Of a stretch of 64,000 nucleotides of DNA, positions 34,001 through 43,036 are shown in pieces. Made by a program: the position numbers and the translations under genes. The DNA lies in assembly GCA_944474755.1 (NCBI GenBank), contig OX104113.1, forward strand, positions 26,478,432 through 26,542,431, written 5' to 3'. Each line of letters begins with the position of its first letter. The stretch's first letter is position 1. The notes under the pieces were generated by a model, which searched no databases, was not told where the DNA came from, and was given only the letters and a program-made list of their open reading frames with translations. This stretch comes from Limnoperna fortunei (lineage: Eukaryota > Mollusca > Bivalvia > Mytilida > Modiolidae).

Positions 34001-37000
34001 CATAAGATGTATATTGGAACAACACCTTTATCCAGAGAAGATGATTAAGGAATCCATAAGGACATCTTTGAGAGGAGAGGCTGGTAGATCAGTGATGAGA
34101 CTTGGACCAGATGCTACTGTTGCACAGATTTTGCAGAAGTTAGACAGTATCTATGGTAACATTGACAAGAGAGAATCTCTGTTAGCTGAGTTTTATGGAG
34201 CAAGACAGAAAGAGGATGAGGACATTACTAGCTGGAGCTGTAGGCTAGAGAACATAATTGGAAAGGCTCAAGACCTTGGAGTAGTGTATGCAGGAGAAGT
34301 AGACCAGATGCTGCATTCCATGTTATGGACTGGTTTGAGACAAGACTTGAAAGATATAAGCAGCCATAAATATGATACTATACCTGATTTTGATAGTTTA
34401 AGAGTAGCACTTAGACAGATAGAGCGAGACCATATGACATCAAAAGAAACTGATGCATCTAAACAGAACAAGCAGAAGTTTGGAACATCAAAATCAGCTG
34501 TCACTGCAGATACTGATGCAAAATATGAGGAGCTGAAAGGGATGATTAATCAGTTGACGCAACAAATGAATTCCTTTAAGGAGAGTAACAACAACCATGA
34601 ACCATATGGTAGAGGAGGATACCATTCTAGAGGCTATAGTAGAGGTACCAACAGTAAACGTGGAAATTACTATCAACCCCGTAGCAATAACCAATACAGC
34701 CAGCAAGAGAAAACAGCTCAAATATTCAACTGGGAACCACCAGCTTTGCAACAATCTAGACAGAGCGAACCCCAGTGTAGACGTTGTGGACAATATGGTC
34801 ATTTACAGATAGGATGTCGAGTGCGTCTAGATCACCAACGACGACCTTTAAACTCGAAGAAGCCTATGACAAGGGGCCAGTCCTAGGCGCCAAGAGCAAT
34901 TCGTCACAAGGTCCCACTATTAGGAATAATTTAGTAAAAGGGATACCTCCTGGACTTTTAGGAAAACCAGCAGAAACAGAATGTATTTTAGAAGGAATAA
35001 GAATACCAACATTACTTGATACTGGCTCAACTGTTTCAACTATTGCACAGTCTTATTATGAGAAGGAATTGTCAGATACAGTAAAGTTACAACAGTTAGA
35101 TGCACTACTAAACATAGAGTGTGCAGGTGGAACACAGTTACCATATTTAGGATTTATAGAAGCCAGGATCATCATTCCAAAAACCAACATCAATAATATT
35201 TATCCACTATTAGTCATACCTGACAGCCAGTACAACCAAACAGTACCACTTCTTTTAGGAACAAATATTTTAGACGTCATGATTGGTCAACTTAAGGAAC
35301 AGCATGGAGAGAGATTTTTACAGAATGCATCAATGACAACTCCATGGTATCTTACATTCCGAACCATTGCACTTCAAGAAAAGCAACTCATCAAGAGTGG
35401 AAATCGTTTGGCTTTAATTAGATCAGCAGAATTAAAGAAAATTACTATCTTACCCAATACTGAGACTACAATTAAAGGGTATTGTGTAAAAGAGATTCCA
35501 TATAAGCCAATACCATGTATGCTTCAATCAACATTACTTTCATCAACAACTCAGATACAGGACTTGGATATTACTCCAACATTACATCATTACAGATATA
35601 ACAACAACAACTTGATAACCATCAAGATCTCCAATGTTACAACTAGCACTATAGCAATTCCACCTAGAGCTATAATTTGTGAACTTCAACCAGTATCCAT
35701 TGAAGAGACACCAAATGACAGTAATGATGAGGCTGATACACTAATTACTGATAAAGTAAAAGAAATACAGAAGAGTGACTTAACTGAAGAAGAATTTCAG
35801 CAAGGAAAAGACATTATAAATTCTTACAAAGATATCTTTTCAAAAGGAGACAGTGACATAGGCCATACAGATAGAGTTCAGCATAGGATAGATCTCATAG
35901 ATGATAAGCCTTTTAAGCAACCATACCGTCGTATACCACCAGCAATGTATGATGAAGTGCGTTCTCATCTTAGACAGTTGCTGAATAACAACATCATCAG
36001 ACCATCTCATTCACCATATGCCTCAAATGTAGTACTTGTGAAGAAGAAAGATGGATCATTGAGATTATGTGTAGATTATCGTCAACTTAACACCAAGACA
36101 AAGAAGGATAGCTACGCTTTACCTAAGATTGAAGAACTACTTGACTGTTTAGCTGGGAGTAAATTCTTTTCTGTAGTGGATATGAAATCTGGATATTATC
36201 AATTAGAAATCAAAGAAGAACATAAAGAAAGGACAGCATTTACAGTAGGACCACTTGGTTTTTATGAGTATAATCGATTACCTTTTGGCTTAACAAATTC
36301 ACCGGCTACATATCAGAGATTAATGGAAGAGATACTAGGAGATTACAACTTTAAAATATGCTGCATATTCATAGACGATATAATTATATTTGGTAAATCA
36401 TACCAGGAACATCTGAGGAACATCAAATTAGTATTTGACAGAATAAGAGAGACAAATTTAAAGTTGGCACCAGGAAAATGTGAATTTTTCAAGAGGAAAG
36501 TCAAATACGTAGGACATATGGTATCTGAACAAGGAATTGAAGTAGACACTGATAAGACTAAGATTGTGACATCATGGCCAAAACCATCAACACCTGAAGA
36601 TATCCGCCGATTTTTAGGTTTTGTTGGATATTTTCGTAGATTTATTCACCAGTTCAGCAAGATAGCAAAGCCTTTAACAGAACTTATGCCTAACCCTACA
36701 AAGAAGAAACAGAAAAGTAAGACAAAGAAGCAATGGCACTGGGGAGAAGATCAAGAAAAGGCATTTCAACTGCTGAAGGAAAAATTAGTTACTGCACCCA
36801 TTCTTGCCTATGCGGATAGTTCTAAACCATACGAACTTCATACTGATGCATCAGGAGATGCGTTAGGAGCAGTGTTACTCCAACGACAACAAGGAGAACT
36901 GAGAGTCATCAGTTATGCCAGTAGGAGTTTGTCAAAAGCTGAAAGAAACTATGCTGCACACAAGAGGGAATTCTTGGCTTTGAAATGGGCAGTGGTGGAT

Positions 37001-40000
37001 AAGTTTAAAGATTACCTTTATGGATCCCGTTTTACCATCATGACGGACAATAATCCTCTTACCTATGTATTAACAACTGCAAAATTGGACGCTACAGGCC
37101 ATCGATGGTTAGCTTCATTGTCAGTTTACAACTTTGACATCCAATACAGATCAGGAAAGTCTAATGCAGATGCCGATGCTTTAAGCCGTTTACCTACTGA
37201 GGATAAAGATAACATATGCAGTATTCCTACAGAATCCATACAAGCTATATGCAAAAAGACGATAACAACACCATATGTAGAAAGTTTAGCGATAACACCA
37301 GATGTAATTGTTGATGACATTGACAACAGAGGAACCAATATAGGAAACATAATAGACTGGAAACAAGTACAGGCTTTAGATCCAGATATTAAACCATGGA
37401 TAGAATACGTTAGAAACAACATAAAGCCCAAGATTCATGAAGTTGGACCGAGTCCATTTATGCGCCAGTTTCGTCATCTTAGACTGATTGATGAAGTATT
37501 ATACAGAGAGATTGTTATAGATGGAGAGATTAGGAACCAGCTTGTTTTACCTCTAGTGCACGTTCCAACAGTATTAGAGGCAATTCATAATGATATGGGA
37601 CACCCTGGAAAAGATCGTACTTTGTCAATGTTGAGAGATCGTTTCTATTGGCCTGGAATGCATAAAGATACAGAACACTGGATAGAACAATGTGGACGAT
37701 GCGTACGACGCAAAACACCAACAAACCAAAGAGCACCACTAGTGAACATAACAACTACATATCCGATGGAATTAGTTGCTATAGATTACTTGTCACTTGA
37801 AACATCAAAAGGAGGTTACCAAAATATACTGGTGATAACAGATCACTACACCAGATATGCACAAGCGATTCCGACGAAAAATCAAACCGCTAAAACTACT
37901 GCAGACGCTCTATTCAATAACTTCATTGTCCACTACGGAATACCACAACGACTTCATTCGGATAAAGGAGCAAATTTTGAAGGAAAGGTCATAAGAGAAC
38001 TTTGCAAATTAACAGGAATGGAAAAATCAAGAACCACTTGTTACCATCCTAGTGGAAATGGCATGACAGAAAGATTTAATAGAACATTGCTAGATATGTT
38101 AGGATCATTGGAGAATCACCAAAAAGCCAATTGGAAACAGTATATAGGACCATTGGTACATGCATATAATTGCACAAGACATGAGTCAACTGGCCAATCA
38201 CCACATACGCTAATGTTTGGGCGTAATCCTAGATTGCCAATTGATGTTGCCTTTGGTTTGAAAGAGGATTTCCAACCCAGTACAAAGTACAACCAGGAGC
38301 TTAGAGAACGTTTGATAAAAGCATATCAACTAGCAGATGAAGTTGCCAAGAAAGCTAGAGAGAAACAAAAGAAAGGATACGACACCAAAGTGCGAGGAGC
38401 AAACATTACCATTGGTGATAGAGTACTGGTTAAAATCGTTGCTTTTGATGGCACTCATAAACTCGCTGATAAATGGGAAGAAGAACCATATGTGGTTATT
38501 GGACAACACAACAGCGACATACCAGTATATACTGTCCAAAAAGAGAATGGAACAGGCAGACGAAGGACATTACACAGAAATTTACTGTTACCGATAGGTT
38601 TTATTTTTGACAAGGATACATCAGAGTTCACCAAACTGCCAACCACCAAACGCAAACACTCACCGAATAGAAACCTAAAGGATGATTCGGATTCAGAATC
38701 TTCTGATGTCGAGTCAGAATTTAGTTATGTTGTACCTACCAGCACAGGACAGGAAAGCGATGACAGAACCGTCATTGAAACAACACCTGGTCCAGCTGTT
38801 ATGGAGACACAGCAAGAAGAAGCTGTAAAAGAGATGACTGGTCATCATGGGGACGCCCATACTGTCAACAATGATAGACAGGAAGATCCGGTCATTAGTG
38901 ATGCGCGCAGGGAGAATAGTGATGGTCAACAGGAAGAGCAACCTGAGACAGCAAATTCACTGGACGATTCAAGTATAGAGAGGCCACTACGTCGTTCTAC
39001 TCGAGAAAGAAAAGCACCAGCTTGGTATACCTCTGGTGATTTTGTGACGTCCAAGTCGGCCGTGAACAGTGAGTGGATGCAGAAGGTGGAATGTATTGCT
39101 AACTTAGCTCAATCTGATTTATTTTCAGACATGAAGAGTGAGGCAGCCAAGACTATTCTAGAGATTTTAAAGGCTCCTACCCATATTGATAAATGACGGG
39201 ACGTCATTTTCCCATGGCGGGGGAGTATGTGGTAGTGTTGAATTTGGATATTTTTTATTTTTGATATTTTAAAAAAATAATAAATTGATTTGAAACAAAG
39301 TTTTGTTATTGCTGATTATTTAATCCAATAATTATGTCCTTAGGGATATTTACATGTCTTCATGGTTCAGTGAGTCATGATAGGTTTTCACACATGCATT
39401 TCTTTATTTCTCTAGATCTTTCTCTTTTGGAAAAGAAAATTCTAATCCTTTAATATCTATTGGTTGATGTGGTCATGTGTTTCTTTTGGTGGGAAAATTC
39501 TATTGTTCCCTCAGATTTGATTTTGACTTTGAATAGTCTTGTACTCATATTTTTCACTCTTTATTATTGGTGGACATCTTGATTCTTGATATGTAAGTTT
39601 GTTTTATTTCTACTAATTAACACATTTATTTCACACTGATAAATGTATATGTGAGATTTTGAATAATTGTGCACTTTGAAAGATTTCTGAGTGAATAAGT
39701 TTATTTAAAATAATAAAAACACATAAAATCACTAAACTGGTTAAATTTATTGACAAAGTTGATAAAAGTACAAGAATAAAACTATTTTAATATAATTTTA
39801 TTTGTAACTTGATAAATATTAAATTATAGTCATTTTTGCACATTTCAAGTTAAGTGACTTGGAATATTTGTTTTATTCAGAATAGTCAGATACATGTACA
39901 AATAAAATGTGTATCAAATAAAATATTTATAATCGTATTATTTATTACAGATTTTGTCAAAACTGATGAATTACTTGATTGTATTGATGAAGTAATATTA

Positions 40001-41524
40001 TATTTTGTGCTGAGGACCTTTGTACCTCAATACATGGTAGGTTTTGTGTTTAATTGTATTTATGTGTGTTGTTGTGAATAATAAGTTTATTACCTGTTAT
40101 TTTAATAAGCTTGCTATGCACGTGTTGCTATGTCTCGTCATTGCATGAAATGCTTTACATGTTAAATAATACTTTTAAATTTTAAATAAATTACTGTCGT
40201 AATATTGAGTAAAATTGAGATTTTAATATGTCAAAATATTATAAAGACAGATATTATAAATATATATTATATTGTTCTGTATTTATATTTTAGGGTCATT
40301 TATGTTATATTTATGAATTTTGGACATAAGCAGACATATTAAATACTGAACCCAATCCTGAGGTGTTAGTTGTTAATAAAGGCCAATTAGCTACCGGTTA
40401 CATTCAAATATAGCAGCCAAACCAAACGTTAATACAACAAGGTATGGTCTAGTGCGGCATGGGGCTGCCAAACTATGGAATTAACTCCCAAATGATCTGA
40501 GAGGAGATATAAGTTCAAATCAATTTAAGGGTTTAATTAGTAGGTGGGAAGGGGAGGTTTGTCATTGTTCTTTTTGTTGTTAGATATAGTTTGGCATCCC
40601 TGACCTCACCAGTGTCTGAAATCTCTAGTGTTCCTTGTAGTGCTGCATGTTGTTATGTTTTGGCTATGCTTACAGCTTTTTATTTTCTTTAATATGTAAA
40701 CATATGTGCTTACATGTATCTTACCTGAACTTTTTATGTTTAATATATCTGAGTAAATCTCTTATGTCTGCATGCTTTTATGTACTGTATTTTGTCCTTC
40801 AACATTCTTTTACCTATGATTTTATGTATGCAACTGTATTGTTTGCTTTGTTGATTGTACTCATATGTCTAAATGTCGGTTTTAAAAGCTCGTCAGAGCT
40901 TATGTTTTATGTATATAAACTGATATCGTTTGTCTTACCGACTACATATAAAATTTACTTGAATGACAGACTTGAAATGCGACGAATTGACGGAACAGGG
41001 AGAATATAATATTTCTTGGAAAGCAGTCCTTAAAATACGGTAAAAATGTTAACTATCTTGTCGAAGTTCGAATTGCGTAATATTGGACTCCAACTAGTGT
41101 CATCAGATTTCGTTGATCATCGCACGATATTGACATTCGATAACAACACGTGTATTTGTTTACATCTAGTTTTTGTTTTGTACCTTCTAATAAAAGAGCT
41201 AAACAATACATACCTTTGAAAGTAATGCAAAAGAAAGCAACCCATTACTACTTTACTGCATACTGATATTAACTTCCATTTGTTGGTGAAAACAATAAAT
41301 AAAACCGGTACAGCAAACGATGGTATTTCTTGAAAAAACCAAGCAAGATTGGCATTCATCGTACATCCCCAACCAGATCTTGCGTAGCGACCATACGGAG
41401 CACTTACTAGTTGTAAAATGAATAAAACAACAATGCTTGTGATAAAGTACACATACGAAATGTACTCTAATACATCTAAATCGACAGAAGCAATTTTAGA
41501 TATCCAGATATCCATTTCGAGCAT
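18977..41524 (-). CDS. SRD5A1: Steroid 5-alpha-reductase (3-oxo-5-alpha-steroid 4-dehydrogenase), spliced gene
   Basis: A multi-pass ER membrane enzyme that reduces the delta-4,5 bond of 3-oxo-delta-4 steroids with NADPH. Five minus-strand exons are 41524-41214, 22381-22212, 21849-21748, 20948-20798 and 19043-18977. All introns are GT/AG and phases agree at every junction; the product is 266 residues against 259 in human SRD5A1. Family blocks appear in order: FFQEIPSF (the Glu is the active-site residue equivalent to Glu57 of human SRD5A2), LLHYFQR|AFVFPLLIRGGKPTP (with the equivalent of Tyr91), NIHSDHILRNLRKPGETGY, IPRGGMFNFVSGANFFGEILEWW, and the C-terminal HHKWYLQKFEDYPKNRKAII. The start is the ATG at 41524; the frame extends upstream only to a GTG (41557). 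Intron 1 is 18.8 kb and contains, among other elements, an antisense Gypsy retrotransposon. Confidence 0.95.
19108..19544. mobile_element. MITE with CAGTGGCGGATCCAGG-type termini
   Basis: The left end cagtggcggatccagggg and the right end tcctgtatccgcccctg are inverse matches. A 5-bp direct repeat, ttaat, flanks the unit (19103-19107 and 19545-19549). Termini of this kind (CAGGGGCGGATCCAGG) occur on small non-autonomous DNA transposons in many animals. The interior is C/G-run rich and noncoding. It lies in the last reductase intron. Confidence 0.75.
19863..20160 (+). repeat. Dispersed repeat D3, copy 1
   Basis: Begins ataaataaattttgc, then gacttttgattggctggaaa, ggagacacgcgccattt, tactccacgggaaactaaca, and ends near tagttaatcctta. 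The same order appears at 61256-61615 in the same orientation. Confidence 0.8.
20798..20948 (-). CDS. SRD5A1: SRD5A1-like coding exon 4
   Basis: 151 nt between acceptor tattttag|GAGGAATG and donor CACAA|GTAAGT. Encodes GGMFNFVSGANFFGEILEWW and GPRALQHHK. Confidence 0.95.
21165..21490 (+). repeat. Dispersed repeat D4, copy 1
   Basis: Contains two related subunits with aactacaaattggattgtgc, cttgatctt, aattttaacagctgtgca and cgttttcaagttatc-like motifs, shared with 23545-23870. Confidence 0.6.
21748..21849 (-). CDS. SRD5A1: SRD5A1-like coding exon 3
   Basis: 102 nt between acceptor ttttcttcag|GTTTAG and donor CGAG|GTGAGT. Encodes the strongly conserved INIHSDHILRNLRKPG-type motif (here VNIHSDHILRNLRKPGETGY). 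Confidence 0.96.
22212..22381 (-). CDS. SRD5A1: SRD5A1-like coding exon 2
   Basis: 170 nt between acceptor taattgcag|GGCGTT and donor ATTATAG|GTAAAT. Encodes AFVFPLLIRGGKPTP, then LALVFCVVNGYLQG and a Gly codon split with exon 3. Confidence 0.95.
22497..22762 (+). repeat. tRNA-derived SINE, most complete copy
   Basis: The head gggggcctcggtggccgag with gtgattaaggtag (box A, about 22508-22524) and gtgggtttgagtctcact (box B, about 22572-22582) resembles a Leu/Ser-type tRNA. It is followed by a conserved body (ctcgactccaatctta, ggtcagaggttttccctggg, ccaccccaataaaaatgg) and a tail ending gcgttagacaccattcaac. Related copies lie at 9865, 41670 and 62033 (all minus). It lies in intron 1 of the reductase gene. 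Confidence 0.85.
23545..23870 (+). repeat. Dispersed repeat D4, copy 2
   Basis: Two internal subunits share ggcctaactcgcaaactacc-like and aacagctgtgcaa...gtttaa...cgtttt motifs with the copy at 21165-21490. Confidence 0.6.
24402..24576. mobile_element. Foldback MITE, about 52-bp core arms
   Basis: gttacctacgtcataatccg through gtaccacctgaaagtact (24419-24470) is the inverse of 24508-24559. Weaker pairing extends outward on both sides through ccgggg/ccccg. The short loop carries ttcgtcttcgcc. No coding capacity. Confidence 0.8.
25690..26640 (+). repeat. Dispersed repeat D5 (ggagttattgccc type), degenerate
   Basis: A ggtgtcatcgcttggcgtcc stretch (about 25898) with ccgtcgtctgtcttccgtcc is followed by aacatcttctcctctgaaac (about 25955), then repeated gtaggagttactgccctt-like units near 26197, 26350 and 26560. 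The same family is better preserved at 59690-61262. A GC-rich cgcccgccgcccgcctgccc lead-in lies near 25720. Confidence 0.6.
26990..27150 (+). repeat. Dispersed repeat D1, copy 2
   Basis: agaaccattgctgaagtttc, tatttttggttgttagttct, tttgccggttt and ttgacagtttcc match 2555-2700. This copy includes an inverted pair, tgtatttttggttgtt / aacaaccaaaaataca. Confidence 0.55.
27712..27840. mobile_element. Small foldback element
   Basis: ggttctgattccacgttcgc (about 27732) with tccatcatc is matched inversely by gatgatggag and gaacgtggaatcagaacc (about 27796-27824). Outer aattatcct/aggata ends suggest a unit of about 129 bp. Confidence 0.75.
28246..28297. repeat. Hairpin, 17-bp stem
   Basis: gtagtggcacattcagg is the exact inverse of cctgaatgtgccactac, with an 18-base loop. 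Poly-C and poly-A runs lie just upstream (28166-28210). Confidence 0.8.
28507..28679 (-). repeat. TRIM 3' LTR (minus orientation)
   Basis: A diverged copy of 28776-28952. The TAGCTCACTTG and GTTCGATCC motifs are both retained despite several indels elsewhere. Confidence 0.75.
28776..28952 (-). repeat. TRIM 5' LTR (minus orientation)
   Basis: On the minus strand it carries GGTATATAACC (TATA-like), a TGAGCTAA/TTAGCTCA stem, TAGCTCACTTGG (box A-like) and, 43-44 bases further on, GGTTTCGATCCCC (box B-like). This spacing equals that of box A and box B in real tRNA genes. No acceptor-stem pairing was found, so it is not an intact tRNA. Confidence 0.75.
29160..29785 (+). pseudogene. LINE reverse-transcriptase remnant, part 1 (interrupted by Gypsy)
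   Basis: Broken frames read as the C-terminal half of a non-LTR retrotransposon RT: NNNHMQVNPKKFQAI, then KLLGVTFDFKLNFDTHI, then a KPSKMPSLRIRRLRLL-like segment, ending SFYSFRYS exactly where the Gypsy LTR begins. Stops and frameshifts abound. The reading frame continues at 40407 after the LTR element. The short tandem ttatacagtcaaagttaatt (about 2.3 units, 29091-29141) lies just upstream. Confidence 0.75.
29786..30960 (+). repeat. Gypsy 5' LTR
   Basis: Starts tgtggtagtgttgaat and ends ctaccggttaca. Near the end lies gttaataaaggcc, a poly(A) signal (AATAAA at about 30932). A chance 75-codon frame occurs identically in both LTRs and is not considered a gene. Confidence 0.97.
30964..30981 (+). 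promoter_or_regulatory. Primer-binding site
   Basis: tggcgcccaactagaag lies three bases past the 5' LTR. The leading TGG is complementary to a tRNA 3' CCA end. The tRNA identity cannot be settled by eye. Confidence 0.85.
30982..33635 (+). other. Long noncoding Gypsy leader
   Basis: About 2.65 kb of very AT-rich sequence without an open frame. Notable contents: AAGGTCAAGGTCAACCGGAAGT parts near 31415-31437 (nuclear-receptor half-sites next to an ETS-type CCGGAAGT), a low-complexity A/T block 31855-32050, a 23-bp duplication at about 32823-32875, and the T-rich acceptor-like array at 33120-33630. Confidence 0.7.
33120..33630 (+). promoter_or_regulatory. Array of about 19 splice-acceptor-like motifs
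   Basis: A polypyrimidine tract followed by CAG or TAG recurs roughly every 25 bases up to the gag start: tatttccag, tgtttatag (twice), cctatttcag (twice), ctattacag, tcttttacag, tttttgtag, atttatttcag, ttttttcag (twice), atatttcag, ttattgtag, ttctctcag, tttttccag, gaatatttcag, tttgtacag. One unit of about 38 bp containing two acceptors is tandemly duplicated (33147-33224). All lie on the element's sense strand. Whether any is used is unknown. Confidence 0.6.
33636..34886 (+). CDS. gag: Gypsy Gag polyprotein
   Basis: 416 residues. Gag forms the particle that packages the element's RNA. A Pro-rich N-terminal third (PPPTTKHPSSHPIPRSTPP) is followed by a capsid-like helical region (LTYDLWRYNIRCILEQ, SLLAEFYGARQKEDEDI), a basic RG/Asn-rich stretch (about 327-350) and one CCHC zinc knuckle, CRRCGQYGHLQIGC, at residues 381-394. 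The start ATG follows the acceptor-like array directly. The frame ends in TAG at 34884-34886 and overlaps pol, which is in the -1 frame. No stops or frameshifts. Confidence 0.95.
   Translation: MASGGQDLEEIVISPTKGKNFGDLYQKMETLDGEDIPPELADMMMNLLKKSGHLKDTTPKLKDSKSAIKKEPTFMLPPPTTKHPSSHPIPRSTPPITHPPKLTWFSGENAKGELTYDLWRYNIRCILEQHLYPEKMIKESIRTSLRGEAGRSVMRLGPDATVAQILQKLDSIYGNIDKRESLLAEFYGARQKEDEDITSWSCRLENIIGKAQDLGVVYAGEVDQMLHSMLWTGLRQDLKDISSHKYDTIPDFDSLRVALRQIERDHMTSKETDASKQNKQKFGTSKSAVTADTDAKYEELKGMINQLTQQMNSFKESNNNHEPYGRGGYHSRGYSRGTNSKRGNYYQPRSNNQYSQQEKTAQIFNWEPPALQQSRQSEPQCRRCGQYGHLQIGCRVRLDHQRRPLNSKKPMTRGQS
34845..39196 (+). CDS. pol: Gypsy Pol polyprotein (protease-RT-RNase H-integrase)
   Basis: Open from 34784 to the TGA at 39194-39196, expressed as Gag-Pol through the frameshift; the usable part starts at the slippery site. 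Counting codons from 34784: retroviral-type aspartic protease with LLDTGST (Asp79) and LLLGTNIL; RT with YRRIPPAMYDEV, LCVDYRQLN, GFYEYNRLPFGLTNSPATY and the catalytic FIDD (529-532); RNase H with LHTDASGDALGA (686 onward); integrase with a HHCC zinc site (His935, His940, Cys970, Cys973) and the DDE core Asp1001, Asp1060, Glu1096 (the last pair in the canonical D-x35-E spacing), then a C-terminal GDRVLVKI...DKWEEEPY module and an acidic tail ending in RRSTRERKAPAWY. All catalytic residues are present and no stop interrupts it. Confidence 0.96.
34847..34853 (+). promoter_or_regulatory. Programmed -1 frameshift site (T TTA AAC)
   Basis: The heptamer tttaaac lies in the gag/pol overlap with exact zero-frame phasing: gag codons are ...CCT TTA AAC. 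Slipping back one base reads TTT AAA in the pol frame, where the peptide continues FKLEEAYDKG. The heptamer is a classical eukaryotic slippery sequence. Fifteen to thirty-five bases downstream, ggggcc and ggcgcc could form an imperfect stem. The pol frame has no ATG at its upstream end. Confidence 0.85.
39216..39227 (+). promoter_or_regulatory. Polypurine tract before the 3' LTR
   Basis: ggcgggggagta lies immediately upstream of the 3' LTR TGTGG, the place where plus-strand DNA synthesis is primed. An atgacg/cgtcat inverted pair lies between it and the pol stop. Confidence 0.75.
39228..40402 (+). repeat. Gypsy 3' LTR
   Basis: Same length as the 5' LTR, with two substitutions seen (gatattta/gatatttt and tatatagac/tataaagac). 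Confidence 0.97.
40403..40970 (+). pseudogene. LINE reverse-transcriptase remnant, part 2 and 3' UTR
   Basis: After one copy of the ttca duplication the frame interrupted at 29785 resumes as NIAAKPNVNTTRYGLV, then HGAAKLWN, stop, LPNDLRGDIS, the usual C terminus of this LINE RT group. A T-rich 3' untranslated stretch follows to about 40970. Confidence 0.75.
41214..41524 (-). CDS. SRD5A1: SRD5A1-like coding exon 1
   Basis: 311 nt from ATG 41524 to the donor CAAAG|GTATGT. It encodes the first membrane segments (VYFITSIVVLFILQLV), APYGRYA and NANLAWFFQEIPSF, and ends inside the Arg codon of HYFQR, which exon 2 completes. Confidence 0.93.
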
Positions 41525-41669
41525 TTTTGTCCTTGTTGTATAAAAGCTTGTTGTCACGTGATATTTGTGGTTAATATTGTACGAGGCGCGGATTTTAAAC
41601 TACAATGATTTGATACGAAACGTGTTTGTTTGTTGAAATAACGACACTTTCAGCCAGTTTTGAGCTTTT

Positions 41670-41832
41670 AAGGGGGAAAACCCTAGACCTTCGCATCCTT
41701 GTCAATTAAGATTGGAGTAGAGTACTTATATACAGTCTCGAGACCCGCTGCCTCGGTGTTAACTGACTAGGTGATCAGTTTGGCCGGGGGGGGGGGGGCA
41801 TCAGTAGTAACCACTCGGCCACCGAGGCCCCT
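41670..41832 (-). repeat. tRNA-derived SINE copy (minus), with a G13 run
   Basis: The reverse strand starts ggggcctcggtggccgagtg, the same head as the copy at 22497. The remaining body (aatcttaattgacaagga, gtctagggttttcccc) matches. A run of 13 G (about 41788-41799) interrupts the head. It lies just upstream of reductase exon 1. Confidence 0.75.
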
Positions 41833-42199
41833 AGTACGAACGTGAGTCCATTTGCATGACTAGAGGTGTGATGACGGCATTGAATGAACAATTTATATTA
41901 GTACAATTTTATTGTACTATGAGGAGTAAACAGGGGATAATTCCCAATCACCAGTTTTATGCTGACTTTTTGTGTTTTGGGGGTACTTAACTTCTTCCAG
42001 CCTTGTACATAAACTTCCTCTCGTTCATTTCTCACTTTGGATTTCCACAACTTATTTTCAACACGTTAAAAAAAGACTTATTTTATTTTATTCTTTATTT
42101 CTAATGTTTTATTACGTAGTCCTAAAACAAATTTATATATAAAATATTTTTAAAAAATCCTTCAAAGACAGAAATGGCCAGATTTCGTTAAACAGGAAG

Positions 42200-42410
42200 T
42201 AGGTGAGCGACATACCTGAAATCGAATCCAACGTTATGAGAGGCCATGCTAATGTTGCAAACCAAATTTCAAGAGAACTTGTGATTAGTAGTTGCTGAGG
42301 AAACTGTTACGAAAATTTTCCCCGACCGCCCGCCGCCCGCCAGCCCTACATTCACCATATTATAACCCGGATTTTCACTCCGTAAAATCCGGTCCATTAT
42401 TAAAATCTAT
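42200..42410 (+). repeat. Dispersed repeat with GC-rich core
   Basis: ttgctgaggaaactgttacg, aaaattttccccgaccgccc, and ataacccggattttcactcc followed by gtaaaatccgg, a hairpin-like end. Related GC-rich and cccgggtttcgtgcaacccg parts lie near 25700-25795. Confidence 0.5.
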
Positions 42411-43036
42411 ATAAAAAACAGGAAAATAAATCAAAAATGCAGTACAAACAAATAGAAAAGCGGCACTTAAATACAAGGTTAAAAGGAAACTTCGCCAAAA
42501 AAATGGGAAAATTTATATGATTATATGACATTCGTTTGGTGTATATATTACTTATTTTTATGGATGTAATATTTTGAAGGATAAATTACATCAAATTGAA
42601 TCTAAAATACGGCATTTCGAATTCGCAGACTCACTTCATTCATATTTATTGTTAAAACGTCCTTTACCTTATAGTAAATGAAAAGAGTTTGCAATATGTG
42701 TTGCCTATTTTGTACAACATCACGCTCTCACTTAATTCTTCAAACTGTTAAAAAGTCTGATATTGAATAAGATGTACTAAAATTACGTAGTTTTTCCGAC
42801 AATTTTTCAATTGACAATTTATTAAGAAAACTCAAAAAAAAGACGCATTTATAATTTAAAATAAAAGGCGAGGCAAAAATGTCATAGGTAGTCATTTGTT
42901 TCTTAATTTTACCTTTAGTACTTCATGTATGTCTTTTGTACACGCGTAGATGTGTTCATCTATGCAGGTATACTTTTTCTTTCTTCAGGTGTATATATGT
43001 TTATGCTATCTTTGCAGTGTTTATTCAGTTTCATGA
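42411..43036. other. AT-rich stretch without a recognisable feature
   Basis: Only short chance frames; nothing assignable. Confidence 0.4.

Larger units (their letters stand above)
29786..40402 (+). mobile_element. Full-length Ty3/Gypsy LTR retrotransposon, apparently intact and young
   Basis: 10,617 bp with two 1175-bp LTRs (29786-30960, 39228-40402), both TG...CA. I see only two differences between them (near 29836/39278 and 30811/40253). A 4-bp target duplication, ttca, flanks the unit (29782-29785, 40403-40406). Internal order: primer-binding site, 2.7 kb leader, gag, pol (protease, RT, RNase H, integrase), purine tract, LTR. The order RT-RNase H-integrase places it in Ty3/Gypsy. There is no env frame. 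It is inserted in a LINE remnant inside intron 1 of the reductase gene, antisense to that gene. Confidence 0.97.

Noticed and set aside
34784..34846. Independent start for pol at the upstream end of its frame
   Set aside because: The first codon is TTG and the frameshift heptamer explains expression better.
38330..38941. Several reverse-strand frames under pol
   Set aside because: Shadows of the strong pol reading frame.
41525..41557. Upstream extension of reductase exon 1
   Set aside because: The extension begins with GTG, not ATG; the first ATG is at 41524 and gives a length close to the family's.
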